Assembly: GCA_009773055.1 (NCBI GenBank)
Contig: WOUW01000006.1
Location: 1 to 34,653, forward strand
Direction: 5' to 3'
Length of the DNA stretch: 34,653 nucleotides
Source: Paracoccaceae bacterium
GTDB taxonomy: Bacteria; Pseudomonadota; Alphaproteobacteria; Rhodobacterales; Rhodobacteraceae
In this document: piece by piece, positions 16,583-24,891 of the stretch
How the letters are laid out: each line of letters starts with the position of its first letter
How positions within the stretch are numbered: the stretch's first letter is position 1
Notes under the pieces: model-generated
Database searches by the model: none
Seen by the model: the letters and a program-made list of their open reading frames with translations, nothing else
What the model was told of the DNA's origin: nothing
Translations under genes and position numbers: made by a program

Positions 16583-19117
16583 ATGGATCTTACTGAACGT
16601 CTGGTCAGGGAACGGCGCGCGCGGCTGGCGGCCGAACGGCTGCTCGACCAGAAAAGCCGCGAGCTTTTTGCGGCCAATGAAAAGCTTGCGATTCACGCGC
16701 GATCCCTGTCCGACCAGATCGTCGAACAGCGCAATGTGGTGAAATCCGCCGTCAGCGAGGCGGAGCTTCTGAAGCATCAGAACACGCGCTTTGTGGAAGA
16801 TCTCGACCGTGCCCATACCGCCGCCGTGATGGCCGAACGCCGCCTTTGGGATGCGATCAACACGATCCGTGACGGTTTTGCGGTGTTCGACCCGAACGGC
16901 AAGCTTGTCACCGCGAATGAGGCCTGGCTGGCGTGGTTCGACGACCAGACAGTCGCGCCCGGCATTCAATATGTCGACATGCTGGATGTCTTCGCTCGCA
17001 CCATGCTTGATCTTGGCGACGAGCCGCATGAGGACTTCACCGCCCGGATGCTCGCCCGGATCGAAGCTGACCGGATCGAGCCTGTCACCCTGAAACTGCG
17101 CAACGGCAACTGGATCAAGTTGCAGGACCGTCGCGCCAATGATGGCGGGGTTGTCAGCCTGGCCATCGACATCACCGAGCAGATGCGCATCTGGGCCGCC
17201 ATCGACGTGCTGCCTGACGGCTTTGTCCTTTTCGATCGGGAGGAACGACTTTTGACATGCAATCAGCGTTACCGCGAACTGTTCCCTGACAGCGCCCCGA
17301 TCATGCAGCCGGGCGTTACCTTCGAGGAGCTTCTGCGCCATGGCCTGAAGAACGGCCATGTCCCCGAGGCTGTGGGACGCGAGGAGGACTGGCTTTCCGA
17401 ACGGCTCGCCCATTTCCGCGCCGCCGACACGATTGCCGAAAACACGCTGGCCAGCGGGCGAGTGATCCTCGAATCCGACCATGTCACCCCGGACGGCGGG
17501 CGTGTTGGCCTGCGCACCGACATCACCGCGATGCGCGACCAGCAGGCGCAACTGGAAGCCGCCCGCAAGGCCGCCGAGGCCGCGAACCGCGCCAAGTCGG
17601 CCTTCCTTGCCAACATGAGCCACGAGATCCGCACCCCGATGAACGGCGTCGTCGGCATGGCCGAACTTCTTTGCGATACCACCCTGACCGAAGAACAGCG
17701 CCTCTTTGCCGAAACCATCCGGTCCTCGGGCGAGGCGCTGCTCGTCATCATCAACGACATTCTCGACTACTCCAAGATCGAGGCGGAACGCCTGACCCTG
17801 CGACCCGAGCCGTTCGACCTCGAACGTACGATCCACGAAGTCACTATGCTTCTTCAGCCCCGCGCGCGGGAAAAGGGCATCGACCTGATGATCGACTTCG
17901 ACATGTTCCTGCCGACCCGTTTCGTCGGCGACCCGGGCCGCTTGCGGCAGGTGTTGACCAACCTGATCGGCAACGCGGTCAAGTTTACCGAAAAGGGCCA
18001 TGTCCTGACCCGGGTTGTCGGCGTAGATGTCGCGGATGGCAACCAGACCCTGCATGTCACGGTGGAAGACACCGGCATCGGCATCGCGCCCGACTACCTC
18101 GACCACATCTTCGGCGAGTTCAACCAGGTCGAGGATGAGCGGAACCGCAAGTTTGAAGGCACTGGCCTTGGCCTTGCCATCACCCGGCGGCTCATCGAAC
18201 ACATGGGGGGCGCGGTCTGGGTCGACAGCGACTTCGGCCAAGGCTCCAGCTTCGGTTTCCGCGTGACGCTTCCGGTTGCCGAGGATGCGGCCCCCGTCCA
18301 GGTGCCGGTTGCCGTCAAGCGCGTCATCGCGGTCGACGACCAGTTCATCAATCGCACGATCCTTGAACGCCAGCTTGCCCCCTGCGGAATCGAGGTCACG
18401 CTTTGCCGGTCCGGTGCCGAGGTGCTGGAGCGTCTGTCGCAGGACCCTGCTTATGACGTGGTGCTGACCGACCATGCCATGCCGGAAATGGACGGGGTGC
18501 AGCTTCTGGACCAGATCCGCGTCGCGGGGCATACTCTGCCGGTGATGCTTTTGTCGTCGAACCCGATGCACCTTGGCACCCTCGCGCACGACTTCGCGGC
18601 GATCCTGCAAAAGCCGATCCTGCGCTCGGACCTCTACCGGCACCTTCAGGGCCTGACCGCCTCCGCCAAGGAGCCGGTCGTCGAAGCTGTGCCTGTGGCC
18701 CCGGTCGATCTGCGGCAGATGCGGGTGCTTGCGGCAGAAGACAACCGGACAAACCAGCTCGTCTTCCAGAAGATGGTGCGCGACATGGATATCGAGCTGA
18801 TCTTCGCTGACAACGGGCGGATTGCGGTCGAGCTTTGGGAAAGCTTCCAGCCCGATCTGATCTTCATGGACATCTCGATGCCGGAAATGGACGGGAAAGA
18901 GGCGGCGCGCACGATCCGCGCAAAGGGGTCGAAGGTGCCCATCGTCGCCCTGACCGCACACGCGATGGACGGCGATGCCGAGGCAATCCTCGCCGCCGGG
19001 ATCGACCGCTACCTGACGAAGCCCCTGCGCAAGACCGCCATCGAAAGCGCACTGACCGAGTTTCGCCCCCGCGAAGCCCGCCCACCGCTCGCCATTCCGA
19101 CCGAGACCGCCGCCTGA
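16583..19117 (+). CDS. hybrid sensor histidine kinase with two PAS and two receiver domains
   Basis: An 844-residue, apparently cytoplasmic kinase with no membrane segment. Order: coiled coil (1-75), two PAS-like domains (about 80-190 and 200-320), a short coiled coil, HisKA with phosphoacceptor H347 in MSHEIRTPMNG, HATPase (NLIGNAVKF, DTGIGIAP, GTGLGLAI), then two receiver domains with phosphoacceptor aspartates D630 (LTDHAMPEMDG) and D763 (FMDISMPEMDG). Both receivers keep the acidic pair and the conserved lysine. No Hpt domain or cognate regulator gene is nearby, so the output path is unknown. The ATG at 16583 is chosen at the start of the coiled coil; ATG 16557 in the same frame is an alternative. 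Divergent from the protease-trap gene. Confidence 0.92.
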   Translation: MDLTERLVRERRARLAAERLLDQKSRELFAANEKLAIHARSLSDQIVEQRNVVKSAVSEAELLKHQNTRFVEDLDRAHTAAVMAERRLWDAINTIRDGFAVFDPNGKLVTANEAWLAWFDDQTVAPGIQYVDMLDVFARTMLDLGDEPHEDFTARMLARIEADRIEPVTLKLRNGNWIKLQDRRANDGGVVSLAIDITEQMRIWAAIDVLPDGFVLFDREERLLTCNQRYRELFPDSAPIMQPGVTFEELLRHGLKNGHVPEAVGREEDWLSERLAHFRAADTIAENTLASGRVILESDHVTPDGGRVGLRTDITAMRDQQAQLEAARKAAEAANRAKSAFLANMSHEIRTPMNGVVGMAELLCDTTLTEEQRLFAETIRSSGEALLVIINDILDYSKIEAERLTLRPEPFDLERTIHEVTMLLQPRAREKGIDLMIDFDMFLPTRFVGDPGRLRQVLTNLIGNAVKFTEKGHVLTRVVGVDVADGNQTLHVTVEDTGIGIAPDYLDHIFGEFNQVEDERNRKFEGTGLGLAITRRLIEHMGGAVWVDSDFGQGSSFGFRVTLPVAEDAAPVQVPVAVKRVIAVDDQFINRTILERQLAPCGIEVTLCRSGAEVLERLSQDPAYDVVLTDHAMPEMDGVQLLDQIRVAGHTLPVMLLSSNPMHLGTLAHDFAAILQKPILRSDLYRHLQGLTASAKEPVVEAVPVAPVDLRQMRVLAAEDNRTNQLVFQKMVRDMDIELIFADNGRIAVELWESFQPDLIFMDISMPEMDGKEAARTIRAKGSKVPIVALTAHAMDGDAEAILAAGIDRYLTKPLRKTAIESALTEFRPREARPPLAIPTETAA

Positions 19118-19452
19118 TTGTGCCCTGTAGCCAAACTCACTGCCCTGAAACCAGAACGGGGACAGGTCGGCGTTTTAACTTCGCTTCCTGAGGAAACATT
19201 CCTGCCGTCGGTCCCCTTGCACCTGGCAGCAAATATGCTTCTGGGGGTTTGAAGGCGCAGCGCCCCCGAAAATCGAAGCAGGATGGCCGCAGGCCAGAGC
19301 CGGGACAAATGGCTTGCGCCGCAGGGCGCCAAACATAGGCGGTGCTGGCCACCCGGTGTGCGGGCCGCACCAATTGCCAGAAGGTTAACGCTCACATCCA
19401 ACACTATGAAATCATTGGGCCAAGAATATGGCCACGCGTGGCGCTCTAAGGC
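19118..19452. other. non-coding gap between histidine kinase gene and recQ
   Basis: 335 nt between two convergent genes. No convincing ORF. It holds a small stem AGGAA/TTCCT (19191-19203), the REP-like dyad listed separately, and a 12-bp perfect palindrome GCCACGCGTGGC at 19431-19442, 10 nt beyond the recQ stop. A TTAAC-containing A+T-richer stretch lies near 19384. None of the stems has the T-run of a clear intrinsic terminator. Confidence 0.6.
19243..19267. repeat. REP-like GC-rich dyad
   Basis: GGGGG (19243-19247) can pair with CCCCC (19263-19267). The interior also contains the near-palindrome GGCGC-A-GCGCC (19254-19264). The 11-mer GCAGCGCCCCC at 19257-19267 is identical to 5-15, and GGGGGTTTGAA resembles the hairpin at 4661, so three members of one extragenic repeat class are likely in this window. 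Confidence 0.5.
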
Positions 19453-21498
19453 TCACCTCTCCCGAAGCACACCCAGGAACGCCTCCCCGAACCGCTCCAC
19501 CTTCAACTCCCCCATCCCCTGGATCGCCTGCAATTCCCCCAGTGTCGAAGGCCGCCGCTCAACAATCGCCCGCAGGGTGGAATGGGTGCAACTGAGATAC
19601 TTTCCCGTCCCATGCTCACCCCGCGACAGCTCTAGCTGGACCTCCGCCAGCCGGTCGAACACTGCCCCTTCCGGCCGGCCGACCAGCTTCATCCGCGCCG
19701 GATGCAGACCCTCCGCCGCCCCGGTGATCACTTCCAGAAACGCCGTCCCATAGCTTTCCAGCTTCCGCGCACCGACCCCGGTGATCCCGGCCATCTGGTC
19801 CAGCGTTGCGGGCTTTTTCTCCGCCATCTCGATCAGCGTCTTGTCGGGGAAGACCACATAGGCCGGCACGTTCTGCGCCTCGGCCAGAGCCCGCCGCTTC
19901 GCCTTGAAGAGCGCGAGCAGCCCCAGGTCCTCTTCCGCGACCTGCGCCCGCACGACCGGTTCCCGATCCCCCGCCGCCACAACAGTATCGCGGCGCAGCG
20001 TCACCGTCGCTTCGCCCCGCAAGACCGGCCGCGCGGCCTCGGTCATCCGCAGGGCACCATGCCGGTCGGGGTCGGGGCGGACGAGATCGCGGCCCATCAT
20101 CTGCCGGAAGACGGCCCCCCATGCGGGCTTTGAAAGGTCCTTCCCCACCGCAAAAGTCGGCAACTGGTCGTGCCCCTTTTCGCGCACCTTTGCCGTAGCA
20201 CTACCGGTCAGGATGTCGATCAGATGACCCGCCCCGAACCACTCTCCGGTCCGAAGGATCGCCGACAGCGCTTTCCGCACCGCATCGGTCGCGTCGAACA
20301 AAAGCGCCGGTCGGTCGCAAAGATCGCAATTCCCACACGGCTCCGCAGCCTCGCCGAAATAGCCGAGCAGCACCCGACGCCGACACCCCAAGGCCTCGGC
20401 CAAGCCCAGAAGGGCGTTCAGCCGGGCGTGGTCGGCGGCCTTGCGGTCACCGGGCGCCGCGCCTTCGTCGATCTGGGTCCGGCGCAGGCGGATGTCGTCG
20501 GGGCCGTAAAGGGTCATCGTCTCGGCGGGTGATCCGTCGCGACCGGCACGCCCGATTTCCTGATAGTAGCCTTCGATCGACTTCGGCAGGTCGGCATGGG
20601 CGACCCAGCGGATGTCGGGCTTGTCGATCCCCATGCCGAAAGCAATGGTCGCCACCACGATCAGCCCATCCTCGCGCTGGAAGCGGGTCTCGACGCGGCG
20701 GCGCTCCTCGGCCTCCATCCCGGCATGATAGGCCACCGCCTCGTGCCGGGCTTCGCGAAGGGCCTGCGCCAGTGTCTCGGTCTTGGCGCGGGTCGCGCAG
20801 TAGACGATGCCCGACTGGCCCCGGCGCGCGCCGGCAAAACGCAGGATCTGCTCGCGCGGGGTATCCTTTACGGCAAAGGCCAGGTGGATGTTCGGCCTGT
20901 CGAAGCCACGCAGGAAGGTCGCTGGGGCCTCGCCATCGAAAAGGCGGGTCACGATCTCAGCCCGCGTCTCTTCGTCCGCCGTGGCAGTAAAGGCAGCCAA
21001 GGGCACATTCAGGGCGCGGCGCAACTCGCCGATCCGCAGGTAGTCGGGGCGGAAGTCATGACCCCACTGGCTGACACAATGCGCTTCGTCGACCGCAATC
21101 AGACTGCACCTCGCCCGACGCAAAAGGCCCAGCGCTGCGCCCGACGCCAATCGCTCGGGTGCCATGTAAAGCAGTTTCAGCCGTCCTTCGTCGATGGCGC
21201 GGAAGACCTCTTCGGTTTCCTCATCGGTGTTGCCCGAGGTCAGCGCCCCGGCCTCGACCCCCACGGCCTTCAGCGCGCGGACCTGATCGCGCATCAACGC
21301 GATCAGCGGCGAGATGACGACTGTCACCCCCTCGCGGCACAGGGCGGGCAGCTGGAAACACAGCGATTTGCCGCCGCCCGTCGGCATGATGGCAAGGGTG
21401 TTGCGGCCTTCCAGCACGGCCTCGACGATCTCGGCCTGACCGGGGCGGAACTCGGGGAAGCCGAAGACCGAATGCAGCAGTTGCGCGGCACCATCCAC
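19453..21498 (-). CDS. recQ: ATP-dependent DNA helicase RecQ
   Basis: 3'-5' superfamily 2 helicase of recombination and fork repair, 681 residues. It shows Walker A MPTGGGKS (K44), the DEAH box in AVDEAHCVSQWGHDFRPDY, helicase motif VI QEIGRAGRDG, a zinc site (CRRRV...CGNCDLC), a winged-helix RQC domain, then HRDC. Two HRDC-like segments are visible: one around residues 515-590 (ALFKAKRRALAEAQNVPAYV...GVGARKLESYG) and one around 605-680 (LELSRGEHGTGKYLSC...GMGELKVERFGEAF). E. coli RecQ has one, which explains the extra length here. Only 17 nt separate it from yggT upstream, so the two are probably cotranscribed. Confidence 0.95.
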   Translation of the reverse strand: MDGAAQLLHSVFGFPEFRPGQAEIVEAVLEGRNTLAIMPTGGGKSLCFQLPALCREGVTVVISPLIALMRDQVRALKAVGVEAGALTSGNTDEETEEVFRAIDEGRLKLLYMAPERLASGAALGLLRRARCSLIAVDEAHCVSQWGHDFRPDYLRIGELRRALNVPLAAFTATADEETRAEIVTRLFDGEAPATFLRGFDRPNIHLAFAVKDTPREQILRFAGARRGQSGIVYCATRAKTETLAQALREARHEAVAYHAGMEAEERRRVETRFQREDGLIVVATIAFGMGIDKPDIRWVAHADLPKSIEGYYQEIGRAGRDGSPAETMTLYGPDDIRLRRTQIDEGAAPGDRKAADHARLNALLGLAEALGCRRRVLLGYFGEAAEPCGNCDLCDRPALLFDATDAVRKALSAILRTGEWFGAGHLIDILTGSATAKVREKGHDQLPTFAVGKDLSKPAWGAVFRQMMGRDLVRPDPDRHGALRMTEAARPVLRGEATVTLRRDTVVAAGDREPVVRAQVAEEDLGLLALFKAKRRALAEAQNVPAYVVFPDKTLIEMAEKKPATLDQMAGITGVGARKLESYGTAFLEVITGAAEGLHPARMKLVGRPEGAVFDRLAEVQLELSRGEHGTGKYLSCTHSTLRAIVERRPSTLGELQAIQGMGELKVERFGEAFLGVLRER

Positions 21499-21515
21499 CG
21501 ACCGGTCCCCCGGCG

Positions 21516-21803
21516 TCAGAGGAACAGGGCCACGTTGTTGCGCAGGATGATCTGCAAGGCATAGACTGCGATCAGGACCACCAGGGGTGCCAGATCGAGG
21601 CCCCCCATCGCCGGCAGAATGCGCCGGACCGGGCCATAAAGCGGCTCAAGCATCCGGTTCAGCCCGGACCAGATCTGGGCCACCAACGGCTGCCGGATGT
21701 TCAGCACCTGGAAGTTGATCAGCCAGCTCATGATGACATGGGCCAGGATGATGAACACCACCACGTCAAGAACAAGCATGAGGATCTGGTACAGCGAGGT
21801 CAT
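21516..21803 (-). CDS. YggT family inner-membrane protein
   Basis: A 95-residue protein with two hydrophobic helices flanking the hallmark loop NRMLEPLYGPVRRILPAMGG. YggT proteins are small inner-membrane proteins linked to osmotic-stress tolerance and cell division, without a defined biochemical activity. The start at 21803 is set by GGAG about 7 nt upstream and by the hydrophobic N-terminus MTSLYQILMLVLD; the longer frame to 22004 adds 67 polar residues and crosses the promoter region of the divergent gene. It lies immediately upstream of recQ on the same strand. Confidence 0.88.
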   Translation of the reverse strand: MTSLYQILMLVLDVVVFIILAHVIMSWLINFQVLNIRQPLVAQIWSGLNRMLEPLYGPVRRILPAMGGLDLAPLVVLIAVYALQIILRNNVALFL

Positions 21804-21879
21804 TGGGCACTCCGGCGCGGGTTTTGCCACAGGTAGCGGCAGGGCGGGCCAAGGGCAATGCCTTCCGCAGCGTTCCGCT

Positions 21880-21903
21880 TGACCTTCGCCCAAGGGCGGG
21901 TCA
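21880..21903. promoter_or_regulatory. interrupted inverted repeat in divergent promoter region
   Basis: TGACC (21880-21884) with GGTCA (21899-21903), and inside it GCCC (21888-21891) with GGGC (21894-21897), form an interrupted hairpin or dyad 27 nt upstream of the thioesterase start, in the yggT/thioesterase divergent region. It could be an operator or a 5' leader stem; nothing distinguishes these. Confidence 0.3.
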
Positions 21904-21930
21904 CCCCTGCGCCCGAAACAGGAGTCCCCG

Positions 21931-22461
21931 ATGTATCCTTTCCTGCGCATGTTCAAAGAGATGGCCCGGGCTCGCCGGATGCCGCCTCTCGGACTTTTCG
22001 ACACTCACGTCAGCCATCACATGTGCTGGCCCTGGGACCTCGACCCCTGGGTGGAGCTGAACAACGGCCGCACGCTGACGCTTTACGACCTCGGTCGCCT
22101 GCCGTTGGGCGCGCGGACCGGCATCCACCGCGTCCTCAAGACAAACGGATGGGGTCTGACGGTTGCAGGATCAAGCGTGCGCTACCGGCGGCGCGTCACG
22201 GTCTTTTCGCGGCTGGTGACCCATAGCCGCTGCCTCGGCTGGGATGCGCGGTTCCTGTATACCGAGCAGTCGATGTGGCAGGGCGACGAATGCGCCTCTC
22301 AGGTGCTGATCCGGTCGGCCATCGTGGGAAGACAGGGGATCGTGCCGCCCGCCGAACTGGCGAAAGCAGCGGGGGCTTCGACCGTCAGCCCAGACCTGCC
22401 GGACTGGGTCAAGGCCTGGATCGCAGCCGAGGCGGTGCGGCCCTGGCCGCCGGCACGCTGA
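21931..22461 (+). CDS. hotdog-fold acyl-CoA thioesterase
   Basis: A 176-residue protein of the 4HBT-like thioesterase superfamily. The N-terminal helix precedes DTHVSHHMCWPWDLDPWVELNNG, where the Asp-x6-Asn-Asn-like arrangement and the following RTLTLYDLGR helix fit the hotdog catalytic region. The later VRYRRRVTVFSRLVTHSRCLGWD and FLYTEQSMW strands complete the fold. It probably hydrolyses acyl-CoA thioesters; the acyl preference is unknown. AGGAG about 7 nt upstream of the ATG at 21931 supports the start. It is divergent from yggT and followed after 81 nt by the UMF1 permease gene. Confidence 0.8.
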   Translation: MYPFLRMFKEMARARRMPPLGLFDTHVSHHMCWPWDLDPWVELNNGRTLTLYDLGRLPLGARTGIHRVLKTNGWGLTVAGSSVRYRRRVTVFSRLVTHSRCLGWDARFLYTEQSMWQGDECASQVLIRSAIVGRQGIVPPAELAKAAGASTVSPDLPDWVKAWIAAEAVRPWPPAR

Positions 22462-22542
22462 GGACAACAGCGCCGTACCGAGCCTTCCCTTGCGCTGGTC
22501 ACCATTTCCGGGTTCACTTCATCGCAAAAACAGGGGGCAGGC

Positions 22543-23913
22543 ATGATTAGCGCGCGCAAGCGGATCTGGGGCTGGTACTTTTTCGATTGGGCGAGCCAGC
22601 CTTACAACACGCTTCTTCTGACCTTCATCTTCGGCCCCTATTTCGCGGAAATCGCGCGGGGCTACTACATGGGCACCGGCCTTGACGAAGAGGCATCGAA
22701 GGCCGCCGCACAGGCCTATTGGGGTTGGGGGCTGGCCATCGCGTCGATCTGCATCGCGATTCTGGCCCCGATCCTGGGCGCAATCGCAGATGGCACCGGG
22801 CGGCGGCTGGTCTGGGTCTGGACCTTTTCGGTGTTCTACGTCGTGGGATCGGCGGGCCTGTGGTGGGTCGCCCCGGGCGGCGGCGACGGTATGCTGTTCT
22901 GGGCGGTTTGCCTGTTCGGGATCGGCTTCATCGGCATGGAGTTTGCCACGATCTTCACCAACGCCCTGATGCCATCCTTGACCCAGGCCGACGATCTGGG
23001 TGCGATTTCAGGATCGGGCTTTGCCTTTGGCTATCTGGGCGGCCTCTTGGCGCTGATCATCATGCTGCTGTTCTTCGCCGAAGGCGGCGACAGCGGGTTG
23101 ACGCTTCTGGGCACACCGCCGTTCTTTGGCCTCGACTCCGAAGCGCGCGAGGGTACGCGCTTTGTCGGACCCTTCACCGCGATCTGGTTTGTGGTTTTCA
23201 TGATCCCGTTCTTCATGTGGGTGAAGGAACCGCACACCGACCGCCGCCCGCTGCATCTGGGCCGTGCCTTCGCCAGCCTGAAGGATCTGATCCGGTCCCT
23301 GCGCTATCGACGCAGCCTGTCGGCTTATCTTGCTTCGTCGCTGTTTTACCGCGACGCGCTGAACGCGCTCTACGGTTTTGGCGGGGTCTATGCCTCGGGT
23401 GTGCTGGGCTGGTCGATCATCCAGATCGGCATCTTCGGAATTGTCGGCGCGGTGACGGCCATGGTCGCGGCCTTTGTCGGCGGACGCGCGGACCGGGCCT
23501 TCGGACCAAAACCGGTGATCATGGTGTCGATCGTGGTGCTGATCTTCGTCTGCATCATCATCGTCGGCATGACCCGCGAAAGCGTCTGGGGCATCGCGAT
23601 GGACCCGGCATCTGGTCTGCCCGACCAGATCTTCTTTGCCTGCGGTGCGCTGATCGGCGCGGCGGGCGGGTCGCTTCAGGCGGCGAGCCGCACGATGATG
23701 GCCCGCCACACCAGCCCCGACCGCGCGACCGAAGCATTCGGCCTGTTCGCCCTGTCCGGCAAGGTTGCAAGCTTCATGTCCCCGGCCCTGATCGCGCTGG
23801 CGACCACGATCAGCGGATCGCAGCGGATCGGCATCGCTCCGCTGGTAGTGTTGTTCCTGATCGGCCTCGTTCTGCTATATTTCGTCAAACCCAAAGGCGA
23901 GATACCTGCATGA
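22543..23913 (+). CDS. UMF1-type MFS permease (Atg22-like)
   Basis: A 456-residue membrane protein with about twelve helices. The N-terminal motif WGWYFFDWASQPYNT, the long first periplasmic loop, the SGSGFAFGYLGG helix and the AASRTMMARHTSPDRATEAFGLF segment place it in the UMF1/Atg22-like branch of the major facilitator superfamily. Bacterial members have no firmly known substrate; fungal Atg22 exports amino acids from the vacuole. A purine-rich GGGGGC precedes the ATG. Its stop codon overlaps the mepA start in ATGA, so expression is probably coupled to that cell-wall hydrolase. Export or uptake of wall-derived material is a guess from that context. Confidence 0.87.
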   Translation: MISARKRIWGWYFFDWASQPYNTLLLTFIFGPYFAEIARGYYMGTGLDEEASKAAAQAYWGWGLAIASICIAILAPILGAIADGTGRRLVWVWTFSVFYVVGSAGLWWVAPGGGDGMLFWAVCLFGIGFIGMEFATIFTNALMPSLTQADDLGAISGSGFAFGYLGGLLALIIMLLFFAEGGDSGLTLLGTPPFFGLDSEAREGTRFVGPFTAIWFVVFMIPFFMWVKEPHTDRRPLHLGRAFASLKDLIRSLRYRRSLSAYLASSLFYRDALNALYGFGGVYASGVLGWSIIQIGIFGIVGAVTAMVAAFVGGRADRAFGPKPVIMVSIVVLIFVCIIIVGMTRESVWGIAMDPASGLPDQIFFACGALIGAAGGSLQAASRTMMARHTSPDRATEAFGLFALSGKVASFMSPALIALATTISGSQRIGIAPLVVLFLIGLVLLYFVKPKGEIPA

Positions 23914-24806
23914 TGCTGACCCGCGCACTGATCCTGACCTGTTGCCTCGCCGTCCCGGCGCAGGCCGAGACGCTGGCCAACAAGCTTTTCGGCGCGATGG
24001 CGGCCCCGTCCGGGCAGGACGCGATGCCCATCGGCAGCTACGCCAAGGGCTGTGCAGCGGGCATGGCGGAACTGCCGGAAAGCGGACCAACCTGGCAGGC
24101 GATGCGGCTGTCGCGGAACCGCAACTTCGGCCAACCCGAGATGGTGCAGTTCCTGATGGACCTCTCGGCGACGGCGCGGGACATCGGCTTTGGCCAGGGG
24201 CTTTACATCGGCGACATCAGCCAGCCCCGCGGCGGCCCGATGACCAGCGGCCACGCCAGCCACCAGATCGGGCTCGACGCCGACATCTGGATGCTTCCGC
24301 CGCGCAGCCTGTCCCTGACCGAAGCGGAACGCGAGGAGATCAGCTCGATCCCGGTCCGGTCGGCGGATCAACGGTCCGTGACCGAGAACTGGACCCGCAC
24401 CCACCGCGAGCTTTTGAAAGCGGCGGCAAGCGACCCCCGCGTCGATCGCGTCTTCGTGGCGGCAGCGGTGAAGATCGAAATGTGCCGAACCGCCAAGCGC
24501 GCCGACAAGAAGTGGCTGCAAAAGATCCGCCCGGTCGCGGGTCACGACACGCATTTCCATGTCCGACTGAAATGCCCCAAAGGCGCGCGGCTGTGCGAGA
24601 CACAGACGCCCACGGTGGCCGAGCTGTCCAGGAACGGCGACGGCTGCGACGAGACGCTGACCTGGTGGGTGACGGACTACCTGAATCCGCCAAAGACCGG
24701 CGCCGAGAAGCCGAAGGAAGACGACGCGCCGAAAAAGCGGGGCCCGCGCGACTTCACTATGGCTGACCTGCCCAGGCAGTGCAAAGGCGTGCTCGCCTCG
24801 GATTGA
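23910..24806 (+). CDS. mepA: penicillin-insensitive murein endopeptidase
   Basis: Periplasmic zinc endopeptidase (peptidase M74) that cleaves D-Ala-meso-DAP crosslinks, 298 residues. Signal peptide of about 19 residues ending AQA. Metal-binding residues are in SGHASHQIGLDADIW (H118, D125) and GHDTHFHVRL (H212, H217), matching the H-D-H ligand pattern known for MepA. A cysteine-containing C-terminal part ends in a charged tail (KPKEDDAPKKRG). The start at 23910 overlaps the preceding stop as ATGA; an ATG directly after it (23913) is an equivalent alternative. The frame is open much further upstream, but that region is inside the permease gene. Confidence 0.93.
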   Translation: MMLTRALILTCCLAVPAQAETLANKLFGAMAAPSGQDAMPIGSYAKGCAAGMAELPESGPTWQAMRLSRNRNFGQPEMVQFLMDLSATARDIGFGQGLYIGDISQPRGGPMTSGHASHQIGLDADIWMLPPRSLSLTEAEREEISSIPVRSADQRSVTENWTRTHRELLKAAASDPRVDRVFVAAAVKIEMCRTAKRADKKWLQKIRPVAGHDTHFHVRLKCPKGARLCETQTPTVAELSRNGDGCDETLTWWVTDYLNPPKTGAEKPKEDDAPKKRGPRDFTMADLPRQCKGVLASD

Positions 24807-24829
24807 CAGAAGCCGATGCCGGGTATAGG
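24803..24829 (+). promoter_or_regulatory. candidate sigma-70 promoter for yhhQ
   Basis: A perfect -35 hexamer TTGACA (24803-24808), which includes the mepA stop codon, is followed after 15 bp by TATAGG (24824-24829). The spacer is short for a strong promoter. A hairpin CCCGCC/GGTGGG (about 24836-24852) follows in the leader. It would give yhhQ its own transcript 60 nt upstream of its ATG. Confidence 0.4.
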
Positions 24830-24891
24830 CCACCTCCCGCCCTCATGGTGGGGGCCAAGTCTCCGCGACCTTGTCAAAACGGAAAAGCAAC

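Noticed and set aside
24807-24891. preQ1 riboswitch upstream of the queuosine-precursor transporter gene
   Set aside because: No preQ1-I-type consensus loop or A-rich tail is visible; only a short GC hairpin and a possible promoter are present.
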